From Actinoplanes lobatus (GTDB lineage Bacteria > Actinomycetota > Actinomycetes > Mycobacteriales > Micromonosporaceae), in the NCBI RefSeq assembly GCF_014205215.1, contig NZ_JACHNC010000001.1, positions 4,531,001 through 4,595,000 of the forward strand: a stretch of DNA of 64,000 nt, written 5' to 3'. The notes beneath the pieces were generated by a model. The model made no database searches, was not told the DNA's origin, and saw only the letters and a list, made by a program, of their open reading frames with translations. The stretch's first letter is position 1, and each line of letters opens with the position of its first letter. The position numbers and the translations under genes are program-made. Below, in pieces: positions 28,461 to 37,945 of this stretch.

Positions 28461-31433
28461 CTACGGGTGGTCGTCGGCCCGGTCAGCGGCGTGCGGTGGG
28501 GCCGCGAGCCGGGCGGCTACCGCGGCGCGGCGTCCCACCCCGAGTTTGGCGTACACCCGGCCGACGTGCACCCCGACCGTGCCCGGGCTGAGGAACAGTC
28601 GCTCGGCGATCTGCCGGTTGGTCAGTCCTTCGGCGACCAGCCTGGCCACCTCTGACTCTCGTGGGGTCAGGGTGCGGTGATCGCCGGGCCGTGAGCGGCG
28701 CGCGTTCATCCGCCGTTCGTCGCGGAGGGTGGCGTCGTGCAGTAGTGGCGCTTGTGCCGTGGTGAAGCGGGAACGGGCGTCGGCGAAGCAGGCCCGTGCC
28801 TGGGCCGGGCGGCGCAGCGCGGCCAGGGCGTTCGCGGCGAGGTGGTGGGCACGTCCGGCGGCGATGAGGTCGCCCGCCTGGTCCAGGAGTGTGCCGGCGG
28901 CTCGGGCTGCCTCGAGGGCGCCGGCCGGGTCGTCGTTGAGCAGGGCGTACCCGCGTGCCATGGCCGCGTGTGCCCGGCCTCGGCGCAGACTGCTGCCGGC
29001 GGCCAGCTGACCCGCGTGTTCGGCGGCGTCCCGGGCGGCATCGGTGTCTCCCGCTGCCGCGCATGCCGCCGCCCGGACCTCCCACCAGCGGATCCGCGCC
29101 CCCGGATCGATGGTCGGCTTGTGCGGCCGGTCACCGGCCGACTCGAGGAGCCGGATCGCCGCTGCCGGGTCGTTGCCGAGCAGGTGCGCGAGAGCGAAGA
29201 TCGCCATGGAGCTCCAGGACAGGGGGTGCTGCTGCGCCCGGGCGTCGGCGAGTGCCCGCTCGCCCAGGTGCAGTGCGGCCGGTAGGTCGCCACGCCACAG
29301 CGCGAGCCAGCTCTGGTGTTTGAGCGCGGTACCGCATTGGGCCGCGCTGCCGGTGAGCAGCGCGGCGTCGTACTCGTTGTCGAAACACTCGGCCGCCCGG
29401 TCGCGGTCGCCGGTCAACGCGTACGCGGTGCCCAGCTGTCCGTACAGGTCGGTGAGCACGTGTGCCGGCCGGTGCCGGTGGGCCACCGCGAGGATCCGGT
29501 TCAGGTGCCGGATGGCGTCCGGGATCCGCTCATGGGCGATCTCGGCGGCACCCACCAAGCCGACCGGTTGCAGAACTTCCACCAGGTCGTCGTCGGGTAG
29601 CCCGTCCAGGATCCGGGCCGCCTCGTCGAGCCGCGCCGCGGCGGCGGTGAACGCGCCGGTGAGGTGACCGGCCATCGCGGCCAGCGCCAAGGCTCCGGCC
29701 AGCCGGGCCGGCCGGGCGTCCCGCCTGGCGTCGCGCAGCGCCTGCCCGGTCCACCGGTCGGCCGCGGCCGGGTCGGAGCGCAACACCGCGCACGTGGCCA
29801 GGCCGGTCCGCAGTGTCACCCCGGCGGTGCCGTGCGCCTCGGGACAGGCGGCGAGTTCCGCGGCCAGCAGCGCCTCCGCCTCCATCGCGTTGCCGAGCAA
29901 CCGCTCCACGGTGGCGGCGAGCACGGCCACCCGGGCGCGTTTCGCCGCGGGGTGCCGCGGCAGGAGCGACAGCAACGCATGGACGCTGTCGCGGCCTCCG
30001 GACAGGTCCCCGGCCAGAGACCGCGCCTCGGCGTGCCGCACCAGCAGGTCCCACCGGACGGCGTCGGTGGTGGCGCCGGCAGGCAGCAGGCGCAGCGCGG
30101 TAGCCAACCACCGGGCGGCCGTCGCCGGCCCCGCGGGCAGGACCGTAGCGGCGGCCTCGCTCAGCGTGGTGACGGCCGCGGCGTCCCCGACCCCGGCGCA
30201 GCGTTCCACATGGTAGGCCCGGTCCGTAGCCGCCGCGCCACGCTCGGCGAGGGCGGTCGCGGCGCGGGCGTGCGCGGCTGTCCGCCAGCCGGCCGGAGCC
30301 GACTCGTAGGTGACGGTGTGCACCACCGGATGCCGGAACGGGAACGTCGCGATCCCGGGGACGGGCCGCAGCACGTCCCGGGTCGCGAGCCGGTCGAGCG
30401 CGGCGACGACACGGGGTGCCGGGCACGCGGCGACGGTGGACAGCAGATCGATGTCGGCCGCCGGGCCGGCCACCGCGACGGCAGCCGCGACCTGCCGTTC
30501 GGTCGATGTCAACGTCGCCAGTTCGGCGGTGAGCGCCGACCAGACCGGGTCCGGCAGGCCGGCCTGACCCGGTGGGCGGTGGCCCCTGACCGGCTCGGCC
30601 GGCGCCACCTCGGCGACGGCTGACAACGCCTTGAGATAGAGCGGATTTCCGGCGCTGGCCACATGCAGCTGCTGCCGGCGCCGCGGGGACAGCCGGTCAG
30701 GCAGCAGCGCCGCGGTCTCGTCCTCGGTCAGTGGTGGCAGATCCACGCGTACGCTCGTCCCGGTCACAGCGGCGTCGGCGAAAGCGCCGCGTAACCGGCT
30801 CGCCAGCTGCCGTGGCCGGTACACCGCCAACAGCAGCACCGGTCCGGGCGGCGGATGCCTGAGCAGGTGCCCGAGCAACTCGGTCGATCCCTCGTCGGCC
30901 CAGTGCACGTCATCCAGCGCCACCACCAACGGCCCGTTCCCGGCACCGGCGGCCAGCACGGCAAGAAGATTTCGTACGGCCCGGTGCACCCGATAGCGCT
31001 GCGCCGCCGGAATCGACTCCGGTGCATCCGACGGTCCCGGCAACTGCGGCCAGACGGCACGCAGCACCGGAAGGTCGGCCTGTGCCGCCGCCAACCGTGC
31101 GGCGGGCAGCCGGCTCACCACGTCACCGAGCGCGTCGACCAGCAGGCCGTACGGGACGTGCCCGTCCGACTCGACGGCCTGCCCGGCACACACCTGAGCG
31201 CCGGCGCTGCGGGCATGTGCCAGAAACCGGGCCAGCACGCTCGACTTGCCGATGCCCGGGTCACCGGTGACCTCGGCGACGGCCCACGCGCCGGCTGACG
31301 CCTGGTCGTACGCGGCATGCAGGCGCTGCAACTCGGCGCCGCGCCCCACGAACGCCGCACCGGAGGTGTGACCGCTGCTGCCTCGGGACGGTCGCGGGTA
31401 TGGCATTCGCCAGATGCTAGGCGGTCGGTACAT
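28461..31433 (-). CDS. LAL-type LuxR-family ATPase regulator
   Basis: The protein (about 990 residues) follows the large ATP-binding LuxR design: an AAA/NACHT-like ATPase with Walker A VTGDPGIGKSS and Walker B-like VVALDDVHWADE, a long central helical TPR-like region, and a C-terminal LuxR helix-turn-helix (LTPRESEVARLVAEGLTNRQ). These activators often control carbohydrate or secondary-metabolite genes. I choose ATG 31433, which has GGAG 7 bases upstream, over ATG 31406, which has none. It is divergent from the RTX gene across about 210 bases, but regulation of that gene is only a possibility. Confidence 0.92.
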   Translation of the reverse strand: MYRPPSIWRMPYPRPSRGSSGHTSGAAFVGRGAELQRLHAAYDQASAGAWAVAEVTGDPGIGKSSVLARFLAHARSAGAQVCAGQAVESDGHVPYGLLVDALGDVVSRLPAARLAAAQADLPVLRAVWPQLPGPSDAPESIPAAQRYRVHRAVRNLLAVLAAGAGNGPLVVALDDVHWADEGSTELLGHLLRHPPPGPVLLLAVYRPRQLASRLRGAFADAAVTGTSVRVDLPPLTEDETAALLPDRLSPRRRQQLHVASAGNPLYLKALSAVAEVAPAEPVRGHRPPGQAGLPDPVWSALTAELATLTSTERQVAAAVAVAGPAADIDLLSTVAACPAPRVVAALDRLATRDVLRPVPGIATFPFRHPVVHTVTYESAPAGWRTAAHARAATALAERGAAATDRAYHVERCAGVGDAAAVTTLSEAAATVLPAGPATAARWLATALRLLPAGATTDAVRWDLLVRHAEARSLAGDLSGGRDSVHALLSLLPRHPAAKRARVAVLAATVERLLGNAMEAEALLAAELAACPEAHGTAGVTLRTGLATCAVLRSDPAAADRWTGQALRDARRDARPARLAGALALAAMAGHLTGAFTAAAARLDEAARILDGLPDDDLVEVLQPVGLVGAAEIAHERIPDAIRHLNRILAVAHRHRPAHVLTDLYGQLGTAYALTGDRDRAAECFDNEYDAALLTGSAAQCGTALKHQSWLALWRGDLPAALHLGERALADARAQQHPLSWSSMAIFALAHLLGNDPAAAIRLLESAGDRPHKPTIDPGARIRWWEVRAAACAAAGDTDAARDAAEHAGQLAAGSSLRRGRAHAAMARGYALLNDDPAGALEAARAAGTLLDQAGDLIAAGRAHHLAANALAALRRPAQARACFADARSRFTTAQAPLLHDATLRDERRMNARRSRPGDHRTLTPRESEVARLVAEGLTNRQIAERLFLSPGTVGVHVGRVYAKLGVGRRAAVAARLAAPPHAADRADDHP

Positions 31434-31643
31434 CGACAGACTCCATTGGCGGCGGGTGTTGTGGCGCGCGGCACGCCGGGCGGCCGCAGCCAGGAGGAAA
31501 TTGATGAGGGGGAGCAGTTTCTTCCCAGGTGGGGCGTACGTTCCGCCTGCCGACGGCCGCGCGGGGGGCGCGCGGCCGTCGCCGCTGCCCGGTGGCCCGC
31601 TTCTGTTCGAGAGACACCACATCGAGGAGGGAACACCCTACAG

Positions 31644-32429
31644 ATGAACCGTCATCAAGCCAGGATCCGCACGCTGACGGGCGGCACGGCCGTCACGCTG
31701 CTCGCCACAGCCGGCCTGCTTCTCCCCACCGCCGGTGCGCAGGCTGTCGTCACCTGTGCCGGTCTCACGGCCACCATCACCGGCACCGCGGGCAACGACG
31801 TCCTCAGTGGCACCGCGAACCGCGACATCATCGCCGCGCTCGGCGGCAACGACACGGTGGAAGGGCTCGCCGGTGACGATGTCATCTGCGGTGGAGCCGG
31901 CAACGACACCCTCATCGGCGGAACCGGCAACGACACGCTCAACGGCGAGGACGGAAGCGACACCGCACGGTCGCTGAACACCGCGGACGGCGCCGACAGG
32001 TTCTCCGGCGGACCGGGATCCGACCTCGGCACCTACGCGGATCGCACCACGAACGTGAACATCAGTCTCAACGGCATCGCCGACGACGGCGTCGCCGGTG
32101 AGGGAGACAACTTCCTCACCGATGTCGAGAACGCACAGACCGGCTCGGGTGATGACCTCGTTGCCGGCAATGTCGCCGACAACCTCCTGGTCGGCGGGGT
32201 CGGCGACGACAAACTGCTCGGTGGTGGCGGCGACGACGAACTGCTCGGCGCATCCGGGGCCGACGAGCTGTTCGGCGGGCTCGGTAGCGACGAGCTCTTC
32301 GGCGGAGGCGGCAGCGACATCCTGTCGGCGGATGACGGTGTGTCCGCCAACGACACCTCCGACGGCGGCGACAGCTCCGACAAGTGCACATCAGATACCG
32401 GCGATGTGAAACGCAACTGCGAGTCCTGA
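31644..32429 (+). CDS. Secreted RTX-type calcium-binding repeat protein
   Basis: The 261-residue protein has a signal peptide ending AGAQA and then arrays of the calcium-binding nonapeptide GGxGxDxxx (GGAGNDTLIGGTGNDTLNGE; GGVGDDKLLGGGGDDELLG), with a middle non-repeat part (TTNVNISLNGIADDG). It has no attached enzyme, so it may be a structural or surface Ca-binding protein. ATG 31644 follows a GGAGG by about 14 bases, which is longer than usual. A strong hairpin follows the gene. Confidence 0.9.
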   Translation: MNRHQARIRTLTGGTAVTLLATAGLLLPTAGAQAVVTCAGLTATITGTAGNDVLSGTANRDIIAALGGNDTVEGLAGDDVICGGAGNDTLIGGTGNDTLNGEDGSDTARSLNTADGADRFSGGPGSDLGTYADRTTNVNISLNGIADDGVAGEGDNFLTDVENAQTGSGDDLVAGNVADNLLVGGVGDDKLLGGGGDDELLGASGADELFGGLGSDELFGGGGSDILSADDGVSANDTSDGGDSSDKCTSDTGDVKRNCES

Positions 32430-32483
32430 GGTAGGCAACGCGGGCCGAATCCTCGGTGTCGCGTACCGACCGGCGCTGGATCT

Positions 32484-32515
32484 GCCTGGTCCGCCACGAT
32501 CGCGGCGGACCAGGC
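32484..32515 (+). terminator. 12-bp stem hairpin after the RTX gene
   Basis: GCCTGGTCCGCC (32484-32495) and GGCGGACCAGGC (32504-32515) are exact inverted repeats with an 8-base loop, 55 bases after the RTX stop. There is no strong T-tract, as is common in high-GC actinobacteria. Confidence 0.75.
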
Positions 32516-33091
32516 TTCGGTGTCAGCCGCGGCCCGCGCCCGTGAGGCCTGTATGGAATCGAACAACGTCTCCTTCGCGACCGTGGCGGCTCAGCAGCGC
32601 CACATTGATGATCGTTCAGCGTGTGAGCGTGAGCGGACATTTCGGGACGATCGTCGTGGCCCGACCGTCCGGGCTCCTCGCTGCGGAGGACGCGGCCCAG
32701 GGGTATGGATTCATGCGCCGCTGGCTGCGAGAACTCTGATCGCGCCATCGCGTGAACTCGCCGGACCGGTGCTGGCCGCCTACGTCAGTGACGATCACTG
32801 CGCGGTGAAGTAGGCGTAGGAGCCGCCGCCCCACAGTTCGTGGTCGGTGAGCGTTGATTACCCAAAGAAGCCACTTGACTACTTTTGGTGTGTAAAGTCT
32901 GCGTGTGGGTCGTACGGGAGCCGGCTGGTCTGCTCGTGGACATCACTCGTTGTGCAGGCCACGCCCGATCCAGAGGTTCTCGGCGCGGCAGTTGAAGGCG
33001 GCTTGCGACCCGGGCGTGCACTGCGGGTTGCCAGTTCGACGGTCACCGCTTCGGCGGAGCGGCAGATCCGACCCCGACGTGAGAGGCACGT
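32516..33091. other. 576-base stretch without a convincing gene
   Basis: Several short open frames exist here (for example 32542-32739 on + and 32616-32834 on -), but none has a ribosome site, a family motif or a stable protein-like composition. TTGACT at 32874 could be a -35 box for the ligase gene, yet I see no well-spaced -10. I read this as non-coding or decayed sequence at the left edge of the ammonia-lyase cassette. Confidence 0.5.
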
Positions 33092-34738
33092 GTGCGTACT
33101 GCATGGGAATCCATCGTCGCGCCGACCGGGCTTGCCCGCCGCTACCGCGAGCAGGGCTGGTGGCGCGACGCGACGTTCTCGGAGGATCTGCGGGAATCCG
33201 CCGCGGAAGCGCCCGATGAGACCGCCTTCCTGACATGGCGTCAACGCGAAAAACGGCTGATCGCCCTGTCGTTCCGGGAGTTCGACGTTCGCGCGGACGC
33301 TGTGGCCGGTGCCCTGCAGCGGCTCGGGGTGGGCCGCGGAGACGTGGTCGCCTACCAGCTGCCCGCGTGGTGGGAAACCGCGGTCCTGATGATCGCCTGC
33401 CAGCGGGTCGGGGCGATCGTGGCCCCCCTGCACACGCTGTCCGGTTCCTTCGAGACGGAGCGTGTGCTGGCGGCCACCGGCGCGGTCGCCTGCGTGGTGG
33501 CGGACGAGTACGACGGCGTCGGGCAGGCGCGGCAGCTCCTGGAGCAGGCGCCCCGGCTGCCTTCCCTGCGGCACCGGATCGTCATCGGAGACGCCGCCGC
33601 CACGAACGCGGTCAGTCTCGACGACGTCTTCTACGGCCGTCATTCCACCGTCGAGCGGCCGTCCGACCTCGTTCCTTTCGGGTCTGACGAGGTGTGTGCA
33701 CTCCTGATGACCTCCGGCACCACCGGCGAGAGCCAACTGGTCGCCCACAGCCTCAACACGCTGTACGCGGTACCGCGGCAGGCTCCGGCCCCCGGGCAGC
33801 TCCGGGCCCTCACCTCGGGAATGTCCTTCGTCTCGGCGTTCCGCATGACCCTCCACGCCACCTGGCGGGGCGTCCCGACGCTCTTCAGTGACAGCCGTTC
33901 CCCGGAAACCTGGCTGGACCTGATCGAGGAGGCGAAAGTCACGGAGCTGCGGACTTCGCCCCGGATGCTCCGAACCCTCGTCGAGGAACAGCGGCGCCGG
34001 GCGCGTGACGTGTCGAGCCTGGAATCCGTCTGCAGTTTCGGAGGGGTGATTCCCCCGGTGACCCTGTCGGACGTGCGGGAGCGCCTGTGTCCCGTCGTGC
34101 GGAACGTCTGGGGCATGACCGAGTGCGGCAACGTGCTGACCACCGCCGCGGAGGATCCGCCGGAGCAGGCCAGTCGGAGTCTCGGTCGAATGGGGCAGGA
34201 CGGGGGAGAGGTCCGGTTGGAGCCGGCAGGCCGCGCGCACCACCGCGGTGACGTCTTCCGCCTGCACGTGCGCGGGCCGGCGGTGTGCCTGGCGACCGTC
34301 GGCCGTGACAGCGGGCAGGTCAGGTGGTCCCCGGACACCGACGACGGCTGGCTGGACACGGGTGATCTGGTGACGCCCGACGGGACGGGCGGACTGCGGT
34401 TCGTCGGCCGGGTGGCCGAACGCATCGGCGACGCCTGGCAGGTCCCGGTGACCGATGTCGAGAACGCACTGCTGACCCACTCCGGTGTCGAGGACGCGGT
34501 GCTGCTGCCCTGGCCACACACCGACGGCCGGGAAACCCCCTGCGCCGCCGTCATCTCCGCGACCCCGCTGGAACTGCGGGACCTACGCGACCACCTGGAC
34601 CGGCTCGGCTTCCGCGAGCTCTGCCTGCCCACCCGGATCGAGCACGTCACCGAGTTCCCCCGCACCGAACTGGGCAAGGTGCGCCGCAAGATCCTGCTCG
34701 ACCGGCTGAGGGAGCGAGCGGCGGTGACCGCGGGCTGA
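33092..34738 (+). CDS. AMP-forming acyl/aryl ligase (likely cinnamoyl- or acyl-CoA ligase)
   Basis: The 548-residue protein belongs to the ANL superfamily: ATP loop MTSGTTGESQLVAHS, VWGMTECGN, the adenine/ribose Asp in WLDTGDLV, the hinge FVGRVAERIG, and the late catalytic Lys in TELGKVRRK. The P-loop lacks the usual Lys (GESQ in place of GEPKG). GTG 33092 has GAGAGG 6 bases upstream. It lies 176 bases before a phenylalanine-ammonia-lyase-type gene, so cinnamate or a related aryl acid is the most likely substrate; other carboxylates cannot be excluded. Confidence 0.85.
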   Translation: MRTAWESIVAPTGLARRYREQGWWRDATFSEDLRESAAEAPDETAFLTWRQREKRLIALSFREFDVRADAVAGALQRLGVGRGDVVAYQLPAWWETAVLMIACQRVGAIVAPLHTLSGSFETERVLAATGAVACVVADEYDGVGQARQLLEQAPRLPSLRHRIVIGDAAATNAVSLDDVFYGRHSTVERPSDLVPFGSDEVCALLMTSGTTGESQLVAHSLNTLYAVPRQAPAPGQLRALTSGMSFVSAFRMTLHATWRGVPTLFSDSRSPETWLDLIEEAKVTELRTSPRMLRTLVEEQRRRARDVSSLESVCSFGGVIPPVTLSDVRERLCPVVRNVWGMTECGNVLTTAAEDPPEQASRSLGRMGQDGGEVRLEPAGRAHHRGDVFRLHVRGPAVCLATVGRDSGQVRWSPDTDDGWLDTGDLVTPDGTGGLRFVGRVAERIGDAWQVPVTDVENALLTHSGVEDAVLLPWPHTDGRETPCAAVISATPLELRDLRDHLDRLGFRELCLPTRIEHVTEFPRTELGKVRRKILLDRLRERAAVTAG

Positions 34739-34914
34739 GGGAGCTGGACTCGATCCACTCCTGGACGTCCAGCCCCCGTGCTGCTGTTCCCGGCCCTTCC
34801 CCTCCGATGAGGCCGTTCACTCCCCGACACCCCTTGCCTACATGGCCTGTCCGAGTCCTGGCCGGACGAGGGCGACGACACCGCCGACATCTGCGAGAAC
34901 GGATCTGGAGACAG

Positions 34915-36597
34915 GTGAGCACAACAGGACTGGTGAGGTCGGTGCAGCATCGGGACACGGGGCGGGAAACCCACGCGAGCATCGTCCTGGACGGACACGG
35001 CCTCACGGTGGAGGACGTCGTCCGCGTGGCCCTGCGGCAGAACGCCCCGGTCGAACTGGCCGAAACGGCGGCCGCCCGGATGGTGCGGTCCAGGCAGCTC
35101 AAGCTGGAGCTCCTCGACACCGGGCAGCCGGTCTACGGTGTGACGACCGGATTCGGGGCCAGTGCCGACCGGCAGATCTCGGTCGACAAAGCCGCTGAAC
35201 TGCAGCGCAACATGATGCGGTTCCTGCGCAATGGCACCGGCCCTCTCGCCACACCCGAGATCTGCCGCGCGACCTTGCTGATCAGGGCAAACTGCCTGGC
35301 GCGAGGAAACTCCGGAGTCCGCCCGCTCATCGTGGAGCGCCTGCTGGACCTGTTGCGCCACGACGTGCTCCCCATGGTCCCGGAGCGGGGTTCTGTCGGC
35401 GCCAGTGGCGACCTGGTCCCCCTGGGACACCTGGCCGCACCCCTGATCGGCGAGGGGGAAACCTTGTACCGGGGCTCGGTGCGCCCCGCGTCCGAGGTCC
35501 TGGCCGAACTCGGGCTGGGCCCGGTCGAACTGGAGGCGAAGGACAGCCTCGCGCTCGTGAACGGCACATCGTTCTCCGCCGCGTTCGCGGCGCTGGCGGT
35601 CGTCCGGGCCGCGGAACTGGCCGAGTTCGCGGAGACGGCAACAGCCCTGGCGTGCGAGGCCCTCGAGGGCAACCGCGGCCACTTCGCGGCCTTCCTGCAC
35701 GAGAGCAAGCCGCATCCCGGCCAGGTGGCAAGCGCGCGTCGCATCACCGAGTTGCTCTCCGGTTCACAACTGGCCCTGGAACACGGCCAAGTCGTGGGGC
35801 TCAGCACCGCCCTGGGCGAGCGGGGCTACCAGCGGCTGAACCGCAGCGTGCAGGACCGCTACTCGGTCCGCTGCGCACCGCACGTGATCGGCGTGCTGAG
35901 GGACACCGTCGACTGGGCACGCCACTGGATCGAGACCGAGATCAACTCATCGAACGACAACCCGCTCTTCGACACCGAGACCGGTACGGTGCACAGCGGC
36001 GGCAACTTCTACGGCGGTCACCTCGCTTTGGCGATGGACGCGTTGAAGGTCGCGGTGGCGAACGTCGCCGATCTGCTGGACCGGCAACTGGCCCTGCTGG
36101 TCGACGACAAGTTCAACAACGGTCTGACGGCCGGCCTGGTCGCGCCGGTCGGTGCGGACGACTGGGCGGCGGGTCTGCACCACGGCTTCAAAGGCATGCA
36201 GCTGGCCTGCTCGGCCGCCACCGCCGAGGCCCTCAAGACCTCCACACCGGCCGGCGTCTTCTCCCGCTCCACCGGGGCGCACAACCAGGACAAGGTGAGC
36301 ATGTCGCCGATCGCGGCGAGGGACGCCTGCACCGTGGTCGACCTGACCCGGGAGGTCACCGCGATCCACCTCCTGGCGGCCTGCCAGGCGGTCGACCTGC
36401 GTGGGACCGAGCTGATGGGGCCACACACCCGCCGGGTGCACGAACTGGTCCGCACACTCGCCCCCTTCACCGCCATCGATCGGCCCATGGACGGCGACAT
36501 CAGGGCTCTGCTCGGCGCGATGCGCGACGGCTCACTACTGCGGGCAGGCGCGACGAGCGCACGGCCTGCCACGGTTCACATGACCTCTGACCTCTGA
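34915..36597 (+). CDS. MIO-dependent aromatic amino acid ammonia-lyase, probably phenylalanine-type
   Basis: The product (about 560 residues) carries the Ala-Ser-Gly triad that forms the MIO cofactor in GSVGASGDLVPLGHL, the Tyr loop VYGVTTGFGAS, and NDNPLFDTETG. The specificity position reads Phe-Leu (ELQRNMMRFLRNGTG), as in phenylalanine ammonia-lyases, rather than the Ser-His of histidine lyases or His-Leu of tyrosine lyases. It should convert phenylalanine to trans-cinnamate and ammonia, or act as a phenylalanine aminomutase. GTG 34915 has GGAG 4 bases upstream; the frame is open to 34807. It sits between the acyl ligase and a dehydrogenase, and the three probably form one route. Confidence 0.88.
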   Translation: MSTTGLVRSVQHRDTGRETHASIVLDGHGLTVEDVVRVALRQNAPVELAETAAARMVRSRQLKLELLDTGQPVYGVTTGFGASADRQISVDKAAELQRNMMRFLRNGTGPLATPEICRATLLIRANCLARGNSGVRPLIVERLLDLLRHDVLPMVPERGSVGASGDLVPLGHLAAPLIGEGETLYRGSVRPASEVLAELGLGPVELEAKDSLALVNGTSFSAAFAALAVVRAAELAEFAETATALACEALEGNRGHFAAFLHESKPHPGQVASARRITELLSGSQLALEHGQVVGLSTALGERGYQRLNRSVQDRYSVRCAPHVIGVLRDTVDWARHWIETEINSSNDNPLFDTETGTVHSGGNFYGGHLALAMDALKVAVANVADLLDRQLALLVDDKFNNGLTAGLVAPVGADDWAAGLHHGFKGMQLACSAATAEALKTSTPAGVFSRSTGAHNQDKVSMSPIAARDACTVVDLTREVTAIHLLAACQAVDLRGTELMGPHTRRVHELVRTLAPFTAIDRPMDGDIRALLGAMRDGSLLRAGATSARPATVHMTSDL

Positions 36598-36634
36598 CTT
36601 CCAGCATCTGAGCGAAACGAAGGGAAGTCCCGCT

Positions 36635-37579
36635 GTGGCGGATGTGATGCCCACGCGGATGCGGGCGGTCGTCAAACGCGGCACCTCGGTGACGGTCAGC
36701 CAGGTCCCGGTACCTCGACCGGCTCATGGAGAGGTCCTGATCGGAGTCGAGCTCGCCGGAGTGTGCCGCACCGACATCTACGCCGCCAAGGGGCTGCTGC
36801 CCTGCGCCGATCCGCTGATCCTCGGCCACGAGTTCGCCGGAGTCGTCGTCGCCCTCGGCCCGGAGGTACACCGGTTCTCCCCGGGGGACCGGGTCGCGGT
36901 CATGCCCGTGATCCCCTGCGGCCTGTGCCGACGGTGCGCGGCGGACGAACCGGAGTGCTGCCCGCACCACGACTTCCTGGGAGTCGGGCGCCACGGCGCG
37001 TTCGCCGAGTACGTCGCCGTACCCGCGAACGTGGTGCACCCCTTGCCGGACCACCTGTCCTTCCGGGAAGGCGCGTACGCCGAGCCGGTCTGCGCGGCGA
37101 TGGCGGTCCGGAAGACCGCCATCCACCCGCGGGAGCGCGGTCTGGTCTACGGCGACAACCGGATCGCCGAGCTGACCAAACGCGTCCTGCACTCGGCCGG
37201 TTTCGACATCGTGGACACCTACGCGGAGGACTCCGCGACGCCGTTGGAGACGGACGCGTACGACTACGTCATCGAGACCCGGCCGACCGGGCCGGCATTC
37301 GACGAGATGATCCGGGCGGTCCGCCCAGGCGGCCGGATCATTCTGAAGAGCCGCCCAGCCGCCCCGGTCCCGATCGGCCTGAGGGCCGTCCTGCGCAAGG
37401 AACTCGTTCTCGAGTCGGCGTCCTACGCGCCCTTCGCCGAAGCACTGGCCTTCCTGGCGAAGCACGACGTCACGGATCTGCTCGGCGACACCTACGCACT
37501 GGAGGACTTCACCGACGCATTCACCGCCGACGGCGCCGGCGAGGAACGGAAGACCTTCCTGTCCTGCCGCCCACGGTGA
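36635..37579 (+). CDS. Zinc-type medium-chain alcohol dehydrogenase, short and with a degenerate Rossmann loop
   Basis: The 314-residue protein is an MDR-family dehydrogenase with catalytic-zinc residues (AGVCRTD, LGHEFAG) and a structural-zinc Cys cluster (CGLCRRCAADEPECC). It is about 30 residues shorter than usual. Where the GxGxxG nucleotide loop should be, it reads RGLVYGDNRIAELTKRVL, so NAD(P) binding may be weak or changed. GTG 36635 has AAGGGAAG about 7 bases upstream. It follows the ammonia-lyase by 37 bases and is probably in its operon. Confidence 0.82.
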   Translation: MADVMPTRMRAVVKRGTSVTVSQVPVPRPAHGEVLIGVELAGVCRTDIYAAKGLLPCADPLILGHEFAGVVVALGPEVHRFSPGDRVAVMPVIPCGLCRRCAADEPECCPHHDFLGVGRHGAFAEYVAVPANVVHPLPDHLSFREGAYAEPVCAAMAVRKTAIHPRERGLVYGDNRIAELTKRVLHSAGFDIVDTYAEDSATPLETDAYDYVIETRPTGPAFDEMIRAVRPGGRIILKSRPAAPVPIGLRAVLRKELVLESASYAPFAEALAFLAKHDVTDLLGDTYALEDFTDAFTADGAGEERKTFLSCRPR

Positions 37580-37584
37580 CCAAA

Positions 37585-37945
37585 CCTCCAGCCTGCTCGG
37601 CATCCCGCTGAACCAGGCCACGCCGTGCCCGAACCACAACCGCCGGGTACGCCCGTCACGTTCCAGCCATCGGCACACCGCTGCCGCCGCGGCCTGCTCC
37701 GGCTCCAGCGACGCCACCCTGGCGGCCCGAGATGCGCAGCGAGTTCCGCGAGTTCGGGCACCGGCCCGGATTCCGCGTTGATCCACGCCACCAGATCGAA
37801 CCCGTGCGCCAGACACCACCGCGCGTACCCGGCGGCCAGCTGGGATTTGCCCGCCCTCGCACTCCCGGCAACGCCACCAACGCCGCCGCGTCCCGACGGC
37901 CCAGCACCTTCCGCAACTGCCGCTGCTCCCGGGGCCGAGGCTGCG
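37585..37945 (-). pseudogene. Remnant of an NB-ARC/TPR-type ATPase gene
   Basis: Read on the minus strand, three frames together give pieces of a NB-ARC-type ATPase: RQLRKVLGRRDAAALVALPG, then a P-loop-like GSARAGKSQLAAGYARWCLA, FDLVAWINAESG, and RWLERDGRTRRLWFGHG. No frame is open across the whole region and no start remains. Its right end joins a sigma-factor remnant on the other strand at about 37945, so a rearrangement has brought two broken genes together. Confidence 0.55.

Noticed and set aside
32542..32739. Possible small gene after the RTX gene
   Set aside because: No ribosome site, no family and partly antisense to an equally poor frame; left as non-coding.
34740..34800. CTGGAC/GTCCAG inverted repeat between ligase and ammonia-lyase genes as a terminator
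   Set aside because: The stem is only about 7 bp with a 16-base loop and the genes appear to be one operon; not strong enough to list.
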